A stretch of 18,122 nt of DNA from JAKEGN01 sp964465665. Its GTDB lineage: Bacteria; Pseudomonadota; Gammaproteobacteria; Steroidobacterales; Woeseiaceae. Positions within the stretch are counted from its first letter, which is position 1; each line of letters starts with the position of its first letter. The position numbers were made by a program, and so were the translations under genes. The stretch is taken from NCBI GenBank assembly GCA_964465665.1, contig CAYXKM010000199.1, forward strand, positions 1-18,122. The letters run 5' to 3'. Below, piece by piece: positions 1-7,075 of this stretch. The notes beneath the pieces were generated by a model. That model was not told where the DNA came from and made no database searches. It was given only the letters and a program-made list of their open reading frames with translations.

Positions 1-53
1 GCGGTATCCAAGAACAAACTGGGCTGTTGGACTATGCACCGAGGGTAAGGGCA

Positions 54-773
54 ATGTATGGCATGACAACGACGAAATTGCTGATGTCAGGACTGCTGGC
101 GTTGGCGCTGGCATCGCCGGCGCTGGCCTGGAGCATCAACAAAAGCATTACGATCGAAGACGGTAGCGAAAGCGGCGGCCAGTCATCGGTCAACGGCAGT
201 ATTACGGTCGGTCGGAACGCGACCGTGACCGGGGCGCTGGAAACCGTGAATGGCGCGATCCGCGTCGATGACGACGCCAGGGTCGCGGACCTGCAGACGG
301 TCAATGGCAGTATTCGCGTCGGTTCGAAAACGGTAACTGCCGACATCAACGGTGTGAACGGCAGCATCCGCATCGGCAACGACGCGGTCATCGATGGCGA
401 AGTTTCGGTCGTGAACGGCCGCATTTCCATGGAGTCCGGTGCCCGGGTAAGCAAGGACGTCAGCAACGTCAATGGCGAGTTTCAGATCTCGGGTTCGAAC
501 ATCGGCGGTGATCTGTCGACGGTTAACGGCGATGTGTGGCTAATGGAAAAATCCGAACTGAAGGGTGACCTGATTGTCGAGAAGCCCTCCGGATGGAATT
601 CGAAAGATCAGCGCGATCCGACCGTCGTCATCGGTCCCGGCTCGATCGTCGGGGGACAGATCCGAGTGGAACGCAAGGTAGAACTCTTTATTCATGACAC
701 CGCGAGCGTCGGGGGGGTATCCGGTGTAATGAGTCTCGACGACGCTGTTCGCTTTAGCGGCGATCGACCGTAA
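54..773 (+). CDS. Exported beta-solenoid protein with VNG repeats (bactofilin-like, function unknown)
   Basis: The predicted product is a 239-residue exported protein. From the ATG at 63 it reads MTTTKLLMSGLLALALASPALA, a clean signal peptide with cleavage after ALA and before WS. The mature part holds seven repeats with a V-N-G core followed by a small residue and alternating hydrophobics, spaced 18-19 residues apart, the rise expected of a right-handed beta-solenoid. A tail of about 75 residues without VNG follows. Bactofilins (polymer-forming proteins) have similar short beta repeats but are normally cytoplasmic; this looks like the exported relatives common in Xanthomonas-type bacteria, whose role is unknown to me. 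The start at 54 was chosen because GAGGG (41-45) sits 8 nt before it; the ATG at 63 is nearly as good, and the TTG at 27 would bury the signal peptide. The YgjP-like gene begins 10 nt downstream, so the two are probably co-transcribed. Real gene: confident; function: not known. Confidence 0.85.
   Translation: MYGMTTTKLLMSGLLALALASPALAWSINKSITIEDGSESGGQSSVNGSITVGRNATVTGALETVNGAIRVDDDARVADLQTVNGSIRVGSKTVTADINGVNGSIRIGNDAVIDGEVSVVNGRISMESGARVSKDVSNVNGEFQISGSNIGGDLSTVNGDVWLMEKSELKGDLIVEKPSGWNSKDQRDPTVVIGPGSIVGGQIRVERKVELFIHDTASVGGVSGVMSLDDAVRFSGDRP
189..548 (+). repeat. Seven tandem VNG-coding repeats (18-19 codons each)
   Basis: The V codon of each V-N-G core lies at 189, 246, 300, 354, 411, 468 and 522, giving steps of 57, 54, 54, 57, 57 and 54 nt. 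The DNA core varies only at third positions (gtc/gtg/gtt, aac/aat, ggc), so the protein pattern is under selection while the units have diverged in sequence. This is a coding repeat, not a mobile one. Confidence 0.85.
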
Positions 774-783
774 GATAGGGGCC

Positions 784-1551
784 GTGCAGGACACGGCCCG
801 TCAGATAGCGCTTTTTCCAACGGATCAGCCGGAACCGGACAAACCCGGCGGCGCGCCGTCCCTCGCCATTCGCGAAAGCAAAAGGGCACGCCGCCTCTCT
901 ATCAAGGTCTATCCTCGCGGGAAAGTCGAGGTTATCGTTCCCCGGAGAACCCGTGCGCGAGACGTCGAACAGTTTGTTGCCGAAAATCGCGACTGGATCC
1001 GGAAAGCCCGCGAGTCGTTTGCCTCCCGGCATACGACGGATTCGTATTCGCTGCCGGCTCGCATCGACTTGCCGGCGATAGCAAGATCGGTGCGCGTGCA
1101 ATACTTTCGTGCACGGTCCTGCGCAAGCGTTCGTTACCGGCAGTCAGGCTCTGTCCTGACATTGAGTGGCAACACCTCAGACCACGGGTTGTGCCTTGGG
1201 GCTCTCAAACGCTGGCTTGCGGCAGTGGCGCGGCAGGAATTTGCGTCGCAGTTGCTGGCATTGTCGCGCCTCACCGGCCACGCGTTCGACGCGATGCACA
1301 TTCGTGCCCAACGCACTTGCTGGGGCAGCCGCAGCTCGACCGGGACCATCAGCCTTAACCTCTGTCTGCTGTTCCTGCGGCCGACCGTAGTTCGTTACCT
1401 GATGCTTCACGAGCTTTGCCACGGTCGTCACATGAACCATTCGAAGCGGTTCTGGAAGCTCGTAGGCGAGTTCGAGCCGGACTACCGGCAACTCGATCGG
1501 GAACTGGGCGAGTGCTGGCAGGAAGTGCCCGGATGGGTAGGACTATATTAA
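784..1551 (+). CDS. YgjP-like (M48-type, DUF45) zinc metallopeptidase
   Basis: This 255-residue protein belongs to the YgjP/DUF45 family of predicted zinc metallopeptidases. The signature is H209-E210-L-C-H213 followed by H219 in HMNHSKRFW: two histidines and the catalytic glutamate of HExxH, plus a downstream third ligand. Just before it is the family's W-G-S block with a serine-rich turn and 'ISLN' (about residues 180-193). The N-terminal half is basic with the usual beta-strands (RRLSIKVYPRGKVEVIVP), and no signal peptide or membrane segment is visible, so the protein should be cytoplasmic. Substrates of the family are not established. The start is a GTG with AGGGG (777-781) very close upstream; no other start fits. 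It lies 10 nt after the solenoid gene and ends convergently with the DUF2333 gene. Confidence 0.88.
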   Translation: MQDTARQIALFPTDQPEPDKPGGAPSLAIRESKRARRLSIKVYPRGKVEVIVPRRTRARDVEQFVAENRDWIRKARESFASRHTTDSYSLPARIDLPAIARSVRVQYFRARSCASVRYRQSGSVLTLSGNTSDHGLCLGALKRWLAAVARQEFASQLLALSRLTGHAFDAMHIRAQRTCWGSRSSTGTISLNLCLLFLRPTVVRYLMLHELCHGRHMNHSKRFWKLVGEFEPDYRQLDRELGECWQEVPGWVGLY

Positions 1552-1593
1552 GTATTTACATTGGGTTATAGGGAATAGCTAATGTTAAATACT
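1551..1593. terminator. Imperfect inverted repeat between convergent genes
   Basis: AGTATTTACATT (1551-1562) pairs with AATGTTAAATACT (1581-1593), giving 12 base pairs with one bulged base around an 18-nt loop. It spans the gap and touches both stop codons of the convergent YgjP-like and DUF2333 genes. The arms are AT-rich and no clear T tract follows, so it is a weak terminator candidate at best, although the position is right for a bidirectional one. Confidence 0.3.
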
Positions 1594-2599
1594 AACCCTG
1601 GTCGAGGAGCTCACGCAGGTTGATTACGGCCGCGTTGGCGCGCGCCATGTAGTTGGCCATGACAAGCGAGTGATTGGCGAAAAGGCCGAATCCTCCTCCG
1701 TTCAACACCAGCGGCGAACGCAGCGGCTGCAAACTCGCTTCGAGTTCGCGAATGATCTGTCTGACACTGGCACGCGCGTTCTTGTCTTCCAGTACTTGTG
1801 CAAAGTCGAATTCAGCGGCACGAAAAAAGTGAACCAGCGCGAAAGAGGTGCCGCGGGCTTCAAAAAAGACGTCATCGATCTCGAACCAGGATGTCCGCAC
1901 GGACACGTTGTCCTGCAATGTCGTGCTCGCAGTTGCCGAAGGATCGCCGGCGAGATCGGTGTTGATGACCGTGGTCGCAACGCTGTCGCCGAGCCGCCTG
2001 CTCAGACTGCCTAGCCGTTTCTCCACCTGCGCGAGCCATTCCCGAAGATTGTCCGCGCGTGCGTAGAACTGTGCTTCCGGCTCGCCGATCCCCGACAGGC
2101 GGTCACGGTAACGGCGGAATCCCTCGATGGCGCCGCGATACTCGGACTCCGTACGCGGAAAAACCCAGGAGTTGTTGTCTATGAAGAACCGCGGCTCCGC
2201 AATCGCGATGTCCGGATCCTCCCTCGACTGGGACTGGCTGCGGCTGTGATCGTTGCGAATAACGCGTGCAAGGTCACGAATCTGTTGGAGCACTCCGAAC
2301 TCCCAGTTCGGCATATTATCCAGAAACACACTGGGCGGGGTTACGTCATTGGTCAGATAACCGCCGGGTTTCTCCAGAAGGTGTTCGGCGACCCTCAGCA
2401 ACGTGTCCGTGGTCGGATAACCGACTACGACCCGTTCACCATTGGCATTTTCGGCAACCCAGAAGATCTCCGGCTCCCGGGACCAGTACCAGCCGAAACC
2501 GAGTTGCAGCACGATGATCACGGCTGCTGCGTACAGAAAAACCTGCCTGGACCTTTGCCAGGCACCGGGACTCAGTTTCTGTCGGAAGCTCGTCGTCAT
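1592..2599 (-). CDS. DUF2333 family inner-membrane protein
   Basis: This 335-residue protein matches by eye the DUF2333 family, whose function is unknown. One hydrophobic segment (about residues 22-40) follows a basic N-terminus, so it is probably anchored in the inner membrane with its bulk in the periplasm. Family blocks seen include YPTTDTLLRVAEHLLEKPGG, the run around PPSVFLDNMPNWEFGVLQQ, SRSQSQSREDPDIAIAEP and DNNSWVFPRTESEYRGAI. The C-terminal third looks helical. Its ATG shares one base with the acnA stop (TGATG on the minus strand), and GAGGA lies about 10 nt upstream inside acnA, so translation is probably coupled to aconitase. It is the last gene of the minus-strand run, and a convergent inverted repeat overlaps its stop. 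Family call: confident; role: unknown. Confidence 0.88.
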   Translation of the reverse strand: MTTSFRQKLSPGAWQRSRQVFLYAAAVIIVLQLGFGWYWSREPEIFWVAENANGERVVVGYPTTDTLLRVAEHLLEKPGGYLTNDVTPPSVFLDNMPNWEFGVLQQIRDLARVIRNDHSRSQSQSREDPDIAIAEPRFFIDNNSWVFPRTESEYRGAIEGFRRYRDRLSGIGEPEAQFYARADNLREWLAQVEKRLGSLSRRLGDSVATTVINTDLAGDPSATASTTLQDNVSVRTSWFEIDDVFFEARGTSFALVHFFRAAEFDFAQVLEDKNARASVRQIIRELEASLQPLRSPLVLNGGGFGLFANHSLVMANYMARANAAVINLRELLDQG

Positions 2600-5277
2600 C
2601 AGGCTGCTTTCCTCGCTGTGGCGAGTTGCCTCAGCACATAGTGCAGAATACCGCCGTGTTCGTAATAGTCGCGTTCCTTCGGCGTGTCGATGCGCACGAT
2701 GGCGTCAAACGAGACTGGTTTGCCCCCGTCGGCTGTCGCCGTGACTTTGACAACGCGGGCCGCCGGATCGGCCTGTCCGCGGACATCGAAGCTCTCCTTG
2801 CCGGTCAATCCGAGCGACTCCGCGCTTTCACCCGCACGGAACTCCAGCGGCAGAACTCCCATGCCTATGAGGTTTGATCGGTGTATCCGCTCGAAGCTCT
2901 TTGCGAGGACCGCCCTGACACCCAGAAGAGCGGTTCCTTTCGCCGCCCAGTCGCGAGACGACCCGGCACCGTATTCGTTGCCGGCAAGAATGATCAGCGG
3001 TGTGCCGGTTTGCTGATATTTCAGCGAGGCGTCGTAAATCGACAGCAACTCGTCGCTCGGCTGGTGTCGGGTCCAGCCGCCTTCCGTGCCCGGGGCGAGG
3101 CGATTGCGCAGCCGGATATTGGCAAAGGTGCCGCGCATCATGACTTCGTGATTGCCGCGCCGCGAGCCGTATGAGTTGAAATCCACAGGCTTCACACCCT
3201 GCGTCTGCAAATACTTCGCGGCCGGACTGTCGGCGGCGATGCTGCCGGCCGGCGAGATGTGATCGGTCGTCACCGAATCGCCGAGCACTGCCAGGACTCT
3301 CGCACCGCGTATGTCTTCCACCGGCCTGGTCTCAATGGTCATGCCGTCGAAATAGGGCGGGTTCTTGACGTAGGTCGATGCCTCGTCCCATGTGTAGATC
3401 TCGCCCTTCGGTACCTCGAGACTGTTCCAGTTACTGTCGCCAGTGAAAACACCGGCATAACTTGATTTGAACATGCTGGAATCGATACTGCGGGCGATGA
3501 CGTCCTGGATTTCCTTTTGGCCCGGCCAGATGTCCTTCAGGAACACCGGCTTGCCGGACTTGTCCTTGCCGAGCGCATCCTTGTAGAGGTTGATGTCCAT
3601 CGTACCGGCAAGCGCATAGGCAACCACCAGCGGAGGCGATGCCAGAAAATTCATTTGCACCTGCGGATGAATGCGCCCCTCGAAGTTTCGATTACCGGAC
3701 AGTACGCTGCAGCCTACGATGCCGGCTTGCTGCACGGCAGCGGCAATTTCAGGGCGCAACGGGCCGGAGTTGCCAATGCATGTCGTGCAACCGTAGCCGA
3801 CCGTGAAGAAACCCAGCGCATCGAGGTCATCGAGCAATTCGGCTTTGACCAGGTAGTCGGTCACGACCTTGGACCCTGGGGCAAGGCTGGTCTTGACCCA
3901 AGGCTTGGACTTCAGTCCCTTCGCCCTGGCATTTCGTGCCAGCAGCCCGGCCGCGACCATTACCGCAGGATTCGAGGTGTTGGTGCAACTGGTGATCGCC
4001 GCGATCAGCACGGATCCGTCGCGAATTTCGGCCTTGTTGCCGTCCAGCGTTACTGTTGCCGACCCGCCGGACTTGCGGCCGGCCACGGCAGTTTCCAGGT
4101 GCTTGCGGAAAACCGTATCGGCAACGCCGAGCGCTATCCGGTCCTGTGGTCGTTTCGGTCCCGCAAGACTGGGCTCCACACTGCCCAAGTCGAGTTCCAG
4201 CCAGTCGCTGTATAGCGCATCCGGCTGGCCGTCATAACGCCACATGCCTTGCTCTTTGGCATAAGCCTCGATCAGGCGAATATGTGCCCGGTCGCGGCCG
4301 GATAACTCGAGATATCGCAGAGTTTCGCCATCAATCGGAAAGATTGCGCAGGTACTGCCGAATTCCGGCGACATGTTACCGATGGTCGCGCGATCCGCCA
4401 GCGGCAGCTGGGCGAGGCCATCGCCATAAAACTCCACGAACTTCCCAACGACACCTTTGGCGCGCAGCATTTGGGTCACGGTCAGCACAAGATCCGTTGC
4501 GGTAGTGCCTTCGGTCAGCTGACCGGTCAACTTGAAACCAACGACATGAGGAATCAGCATGGTAATCGGCTGTCCCAGCATGGCTGCTTCCGCTTCGATC
4601 CCGCCGACTCCCCAGCCGAGGACACCAAGACCATTGATCATGGTCGTATGCGAATCCGTGCCCACGACCGTATCCGGATAAGCCCGCCGGACCCCCTCCC
4701 GGGTAGTATCGAAAACCACGCGGCTCAGGTACTCGAGATTGACCTGGTGCACGATTCCGGTGTTCGGCGGGACGACGCGGAAGTTTTTGAATGCGCCCTG
4801 GCCCCAGCGCAGAAAGGAATAACGTTCACGGTTACGATTGAATTCGATTTTATTGTTCAGGTCGAGAGCGCGGGCAGTACCGTAGTTGTCAACCTGTACC
4901 GAGTGATCGATCACCAGTTCCGCGGGCGACAGGGGATTGATGCTGTCGGCCGAGCCCCCGAGCTTGACGACCGCATCGCGCATGGCTGCGAGGTCCACAA
5001 CTGCCGGTACGCCGGTGAAATCCTGCAGAATGACGCGGGCCGGCGTGAAGGAGATTTCGGTACTCGGTTCTGCCTTCGGATCCCAGTTCGCCAGCGCGAG
5101 TATGTTCCCGCGCGTTACGTCGCGGCCGTCCTCGTGCCGCAGCAGGTTCTCCAGCAGTATCTTCAACGAAAAGGGCAAACGGCCGGCATGGCCTTCCGTT
5201 ACTGCCTTCAGTTTGAATATTTCGTACTGATTTCCGTCAACCTCAAGCGTTGAACGAGCGCCGAAGCTGTCCGTCAT
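2599..5277 (-). CDS. acnA: Aconitate hydratase A (AcnA)
   Basis: AcnA interconverts citrate and isocitrate in the TCA cycle using a [4Fe-4S] cluster; in E. coli it is the stress-stable isozyme, and its apo form binds mRNA. The product has 892 residues, against 891 in E. coli. The three cluster ligands are visible: C431 in TSCTNTSNP and C497/C500 in GYGCTTCIGN. Other family blocks are GTDSHTTMINGLGVLGWGVG near the substrate site and GAGSSRDWAAKG in the swivelling C-terminal domain. The frame stays open 22 codons upstream, to 5343, but the ATG at 5277 was chosen: GGAG lies 8 nt before it, the protein then starts MTDSFGARSTLEV as in the family, and the extra codons would overlap a promoter and hairpin. 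The gene lies 75 nt after mnmA and overlaps the DUF2333 start by 1 nt. Confidence 0.97.
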   Translation of the reverse strand: MTDSFGARSTLEVDGNQYEIFKLKAVTEGHAGRLPFSLKILLENLLRHEDGRDVTRGNILALANWDPKAEPSTEISFTPARVILQDFTGVPAVVDLAAMRDAVVKLGGSADSINPLSPAELVIDHSVQVDNYGTARALDLNNKIEFNRNRERYSFLRWGQGAFKNFRVVPPNTGIVHQVNLEYLSRVVFDTTREGVRRAYPDTVVGTDSHTTMINGLGVLGWGVGGIEAEAAMLGQPITMLIPHVVGFKLTGQLTEGTTATDLVLTVTQMLRAKGVVGKFVEFYGDGLAQLPLADRATIGNMSPEFGSTCAIFPIDGETLRYLELSGRDRAHIRLIEAYAKEQGMWRYDGQPDALYSDWLELDLGSVEPSLAGPKRPQDRIALGVADTVFRKHLETAVAGRKSGGSATVTLDGNKAEIRDGSVLIAAITSCTNTSNPAVMVAAGLLARNARAKGLKSKPWVKTSLAPGSKVVTDYLVKAELLDDLDALGFFTVGYGCTTCIGNSGPLRPEIAAAVQQAGIVGCSVLSGNRNFEGRIHPQVQMNFLASPPLVVAYALAGTMDINLYKDALGKDKSGKPVFLKDIWPGQKEIQDVIARSIDSSMFKSSYAGVFTGDSNWNSLEVPKGEIYTWDEASTYVKNPPYFDGMTIETRPVEDIRGARVLAVLGDSVTTDHISPAGSIAADSPAAKYLQTQGVKPVDFNSYGSRRGNHEVMMRGTFANIRLRNRLAPGTEGGWTRHQPSDELLSIYDASLKYQQTGTPLIILAGNEYGAGSSRDWAAKGTALLGVRAVLAKSFERIHRSNLIGMGVLPLEFRAGESAESLGLTGKESFDVRGQADPAARVVKVTATADGGKPVSFDAIVRIDTPKERDYYEHGGILHYVLRQLATARKAA

Positions 5278-5310
5278 GATGCACTCTCCGGGAGTTGTAT
5301 CGGGTATTGA

Positions 5311-5333
5311 GAGCCAGGGGCAAGCCCCGGCTC
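5311..5333 (-). promoter_or_regulatory. Bulged stem-loop in the acnA 5' leader
   Basis: Read on the minus strand, GAGCC-GGGG, loop CTTG, CCCC, one unpaired T, then GGCTC folds into a 9-bp GC-rich stem with a single bulge. It lies between the candidate -10 box and the ribosome-binding site of acnA. No T tract follows, so it is not an obvious terminator of mnmA. A role in mRNA stability or feedback by apo-aconitase is possible but is inference; it does not match the eukaryotic iron-responsive element consensus (CAGUGN loop). Confidence 0.5.
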
Positions 5334-5341
5334 GGACCGAC

Positions 5342-5347
5342 ATTATA
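5342..5347 (-). promoter_or_regulatory. Candidate acnA promoter (perfect -10 TATAAT)
   Basis: On the minus strand, 5347 to 5342 reads TATAAT, placed 5 nt beyond the mnmA stop and about 65 nt before the acnA ATG. The hexamer 17 nt upstream, CTGCGA, matches the sigma70 -35 box at only 3 of 6 positions, so activator help may be needed. Transcription would start near 5335, just before the leader hairpin. This suggests that acnA can be expressed apart from mnmA. Confidence 0.5.
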
Positions 5348-5352
5348 ACTGG

Positions 5353-6492
5353 TTACACCGCAGCTCGCAGCGCGTCGGTGCTTGATAACAGGCGCAGGAC
5401 GGCGGCGCCGCCAAGACAATGCTCTCCTGCGTAGAAGACCGCATACTGGCCAGGAGCCACCGCGCGCTGTCGCAGTTCGAACAGCACTTCGACGCTCGAG
5501 TCCGCCGCCCGACGTACCAGGCAGGCCTGATCCTCCTGTCGATACCGAACTTTCGCTGCACAGGGCATTGCACCTTTGCGCAGCAACATCGGCGGCGGAT
5601 CACCAATCCAGTGCACTGATCCGGTCACCAGGTGATCGCAATACAGAAGCTCGTCCTCACCCTGCACGACGATCAGTGCATTGTTTTGCAGGTCCTTCGC
5701 GGCAACGAACCAGGGCGCGTTTTCCGCATCCCGGCGTCCGCCGACGCCGAGACCCTGACGCTGGCCAATCGTGTAAAACATGAGGCCGTCATGTTTACCG
5801 ATCGTGGTGCCATCCACGGTTCGTATTGGTCCCGAACTGGATGGCAGAAAAGAGGCGAGAAACTCACGGAATGGTCGTTCGCCGATAAAGCATATGCCGG
5901 TACTGTCTTTTTTCTCACTGACATGCAGGCCGAAGTTGCGCGCAATTTCCCGCACCTCCGATTTTTGCATTTCTCCCAGGGGGAACAGTGTTTCCCGGAG
6001 TGCGTCCTCGCCGACCGCGTGCAGGAAATAGCTCTGGTCCTTGGCCGTGTCAGCAGCCTTTAAAAGCTGAGCATGCCCGTCGACAATCCGCACCCGGGCA
6101 TAGTGCCCGGTAGCGATCAGTTCCGCCCCGAGGCGCTTGGCGTAGCGGCGAAACTCGCCGAACTTGATTTCGCGATTGCAGAGTACATCCGGATTCGGCG
6201 TACGTCCGCTCCGATACTCGTTCAGGAAGTGCTCGAATACATTCTGACGGTATTCCCTTGCAAAATTTACATGATGCAAGGGCACTCCGATTTGCTCGCA
6301 AACCTGCCGGGCATCCTGCAGATCGCGCGCGGCAGTGCAGTAGCCTTCATCGTCTTCCCAGTTGGTCATGTGCAGTGCATGTACGTCTGCACCCTGTTGC
6401 TTCAACAGCAGTGCGGCAACGGCGGAATCGACACCGCCTGAGACCGCGACAATAATTTTCCGGCCGGCCAGATTGTTCTTGTTTTCGATCAT
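5353..6492 (-). CDS. mnmA: tRNA-specific 2-thiouridylase MnmA
   Basis: MnmA makes the 2-thio group of mnm5s2U at the wobble base of tRNA-Glu, -Gln and -Lys, using ATP and sulfur relayed by TusE. The product is 379 residues (E. coli 368). The PP-loop SGGVDS is at residues 18-23. The catalytic cysteines are C105 in PNPDVLCNREIKF and C201 in DSTGICFIGERPFREFL, close to E. coli C102 and C199. TGHYARV, DQSYFLH and the C-terminal beta-barrel with TPGQ-like 'APGQYAVFY' and 'GGAAVL' are present, so it looks intact and active. The ATG at 6492 has no Shine-Dalgarno sequence upstream; instead a -10-like box ends 9 nt before it, which suggests a leaderless or near-leaderless message. nudJ lies 64 nt upstream, as it lies beside mnmA in E. 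coli; the usual downstream partner hflD is not here, and acnA follows. Confidence 0.97.
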   Translation of the reverse strand: MIENKNNLAGRKIIVAVSGGVDSAVAALLLKQQGADVHALHMTNWEDDEGYCTAARDLQDARQVCEQIGVPLHHVNFAREYRQNVFEHFLNEYRSGRTPNPDVLCNREIKFGEFRRYAKRLGAELIATGHYARVRIVDGHAQLLKAADTAKDQSYFLHAVGEDALRETLFPLGEMQKSEVREIARNFGLHVSEKKDSTGICFIGERPFREFLASFLPSSSGPIRTVDGTTIGKHDGLMFYTIGQRQGLGVGGRRDAENAPWFVAAKDLQNNALIVVQGEDELLYCDHLVTGSVHWIGDPPPMLLRKGAMPCAAKVRYRQEDQACLVRRAADSSVEVLFELRQRAVAPGQYAVFYAGEHCLGGAAVLRLLSSTDALRAAV

Positions 6493-6501
6493 GGGTCGGT
6501 G

Positions 6502-6507
6502 ATTTTA
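6502..6507 (-). promoter_or_regulatory. Candidate -10 box for a leaderless mnmA transcript
   Basis: On the minus strand 6507 to 6502 reads TAAAAT (5 of 6 against TATAAT). It ends 9 nt before the mnmA ATG, so transcription would begin within a few bases of the start codon, in keeping with the missing ribosome-binding site. No good -35 box is seen. The same bases form the loop of a perfect 6-bp inverted repeat (TCGGTG 6496-6501, CACCGA 6509-6514), which could be an operator or an RNA hairpin. Confidence 0.35.
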
Positions 6508-6533
6508 GCACCGATCCGGGACCGCTGGTGGCG

Positions 6534-6563
6534 ACAGGAAAAATTTGACCCTGTGGTCAGACC
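6534..6563 (-). terminator. Terminator-like hairpin with T tract at the end of nudJ
   Basis: On the minus strand TGACC, loop ACAG, GGTCA (6559 to 6546) is followed by AATTTTTCC. The stem is only 5 bp but is followed by a run of five T, so it resembles a weak rho-independent terminator. The nudJ stop codon TGA is the first three bases of the stem. The wider sequence also reminded me of short dispersed palindromic repeats seen in some gammaproteobacterial genomes; no second copy was noticed in this window. Confidence 0.35.
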
Positions 6564-7048
6564 AGGCAGGCATGCGCCAGAACGGCGTCCACGTTCTTTT
6601 GCACGGGCATCATGCCGGCCAGCAAAGACGCTGGCTGTCGCTTGCCGGCCAGGTAGTCATCGATGCATTTCAGGACCACGGGTGACCGGCATTCGCGTTT
6701 TCGGTGCTTGATATCGGCAACTGTGTACCAGTGCACGGCGTTTATTCCATTGTCGAGTTTCGCCTTCTGATTTTCAGTAACCAGATCCGCGGTGAACACG
6801 ATCCGCAGAAACTGCTGGCGTGTCTGCGGATGTATCCACAAGTACACACCCAACAAACCAGTCACGCTTATCCGGCAGCCGCTTTCTTCCATAGTCTCGC
6901 GGACCACCGCATCCTCGGGTGATTCGCCGGCTTCAATGTGACCGCCTGGCTGCGTAACTACCACGACGCCCGATGACCGTTCCTCGACAATCAGGTATTT
7001 CTCGTTCCGTTCGACGACGGCACATACAGTGAGGTCGGTGGGTAACAC
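6557..7048 (-). CDS. nudJ: NudJ-type Nudix hydrolase
   Basis: This 163-residue Nudix hydrolase probably acts as the NudJ (YmfB) phosphatase, which in E. coli removes phosphate from HMP-pyrophosphate and from nucleoside di- and triphosphates. The Nudix box is complete: G36, E42, R50-E51, E54-E55 and G57, the metal-binding pattern G-x5-E-x7-RE-x2-EE-x-G. The N-terminus (LTVCAVVERNEKYLIVEER) and the position next to mnmA fit NudJ rather than other Nudix groups. The start is a GTG at 7048; no ATG exists nearby and the Shine-Dalgarno sequence is poor. It lies 27 nt after the DUF7931 gene. The last residues and stop run into a terminator-like hairpin, so the extreme C-terminus may have been shaped by that element. 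Nudix: certain; NudJ subgroup: likely. Confidence 0.88.
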   Translation of the reverse strand: MLPTDLTVCAVVERNEKYLIVEERSSGVVVVTQPGGHIEAGESPEDAVVRETMEESGCRISVTGLLGVYLWIHPQTRQQFLRIVFTADLVTENQKAKLDNGINAVHWYTVADIKHRKRECRSPVVLKCIDDYLAGKRQPASLLAGMMPVQKNVDAVLAHACLV

Positions 7049-7075
7049 GGGTATCGGCCAGGACGAGTGCTGAAT

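Noticed and set aside
1..48. The 3' end of an upstream gene (frame open from the left edge to TAA at 46-48)
   Set aside because: Only 15 codons are visible and they show nothing recognisable; an upstream gene is possible but cannot be supported.
3517..5253. Two long open frames (232 and 260 codons) antisense to acnA
   Set aside because: They mirror the strongly conserved aconitase codons, have no ribosome-binding site of note and no recognisable protein features.
5311..5333. Canonical iron-responsive element in the acnA leader
   Set aside because: The loop is CTTG, not CAGUGN, and the bulge is a T on the 3' side rather than a C on the 5' side; kept only as an unclassified hairpin.
5278..5343. 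A 22-residue N-terminal extension of AcnA
   Set aside because: The added residues do not occur in the family, and they would overlap the leader hairpin and the TATAAT box; the ATG at 5277 has a good ribosome-binding site.
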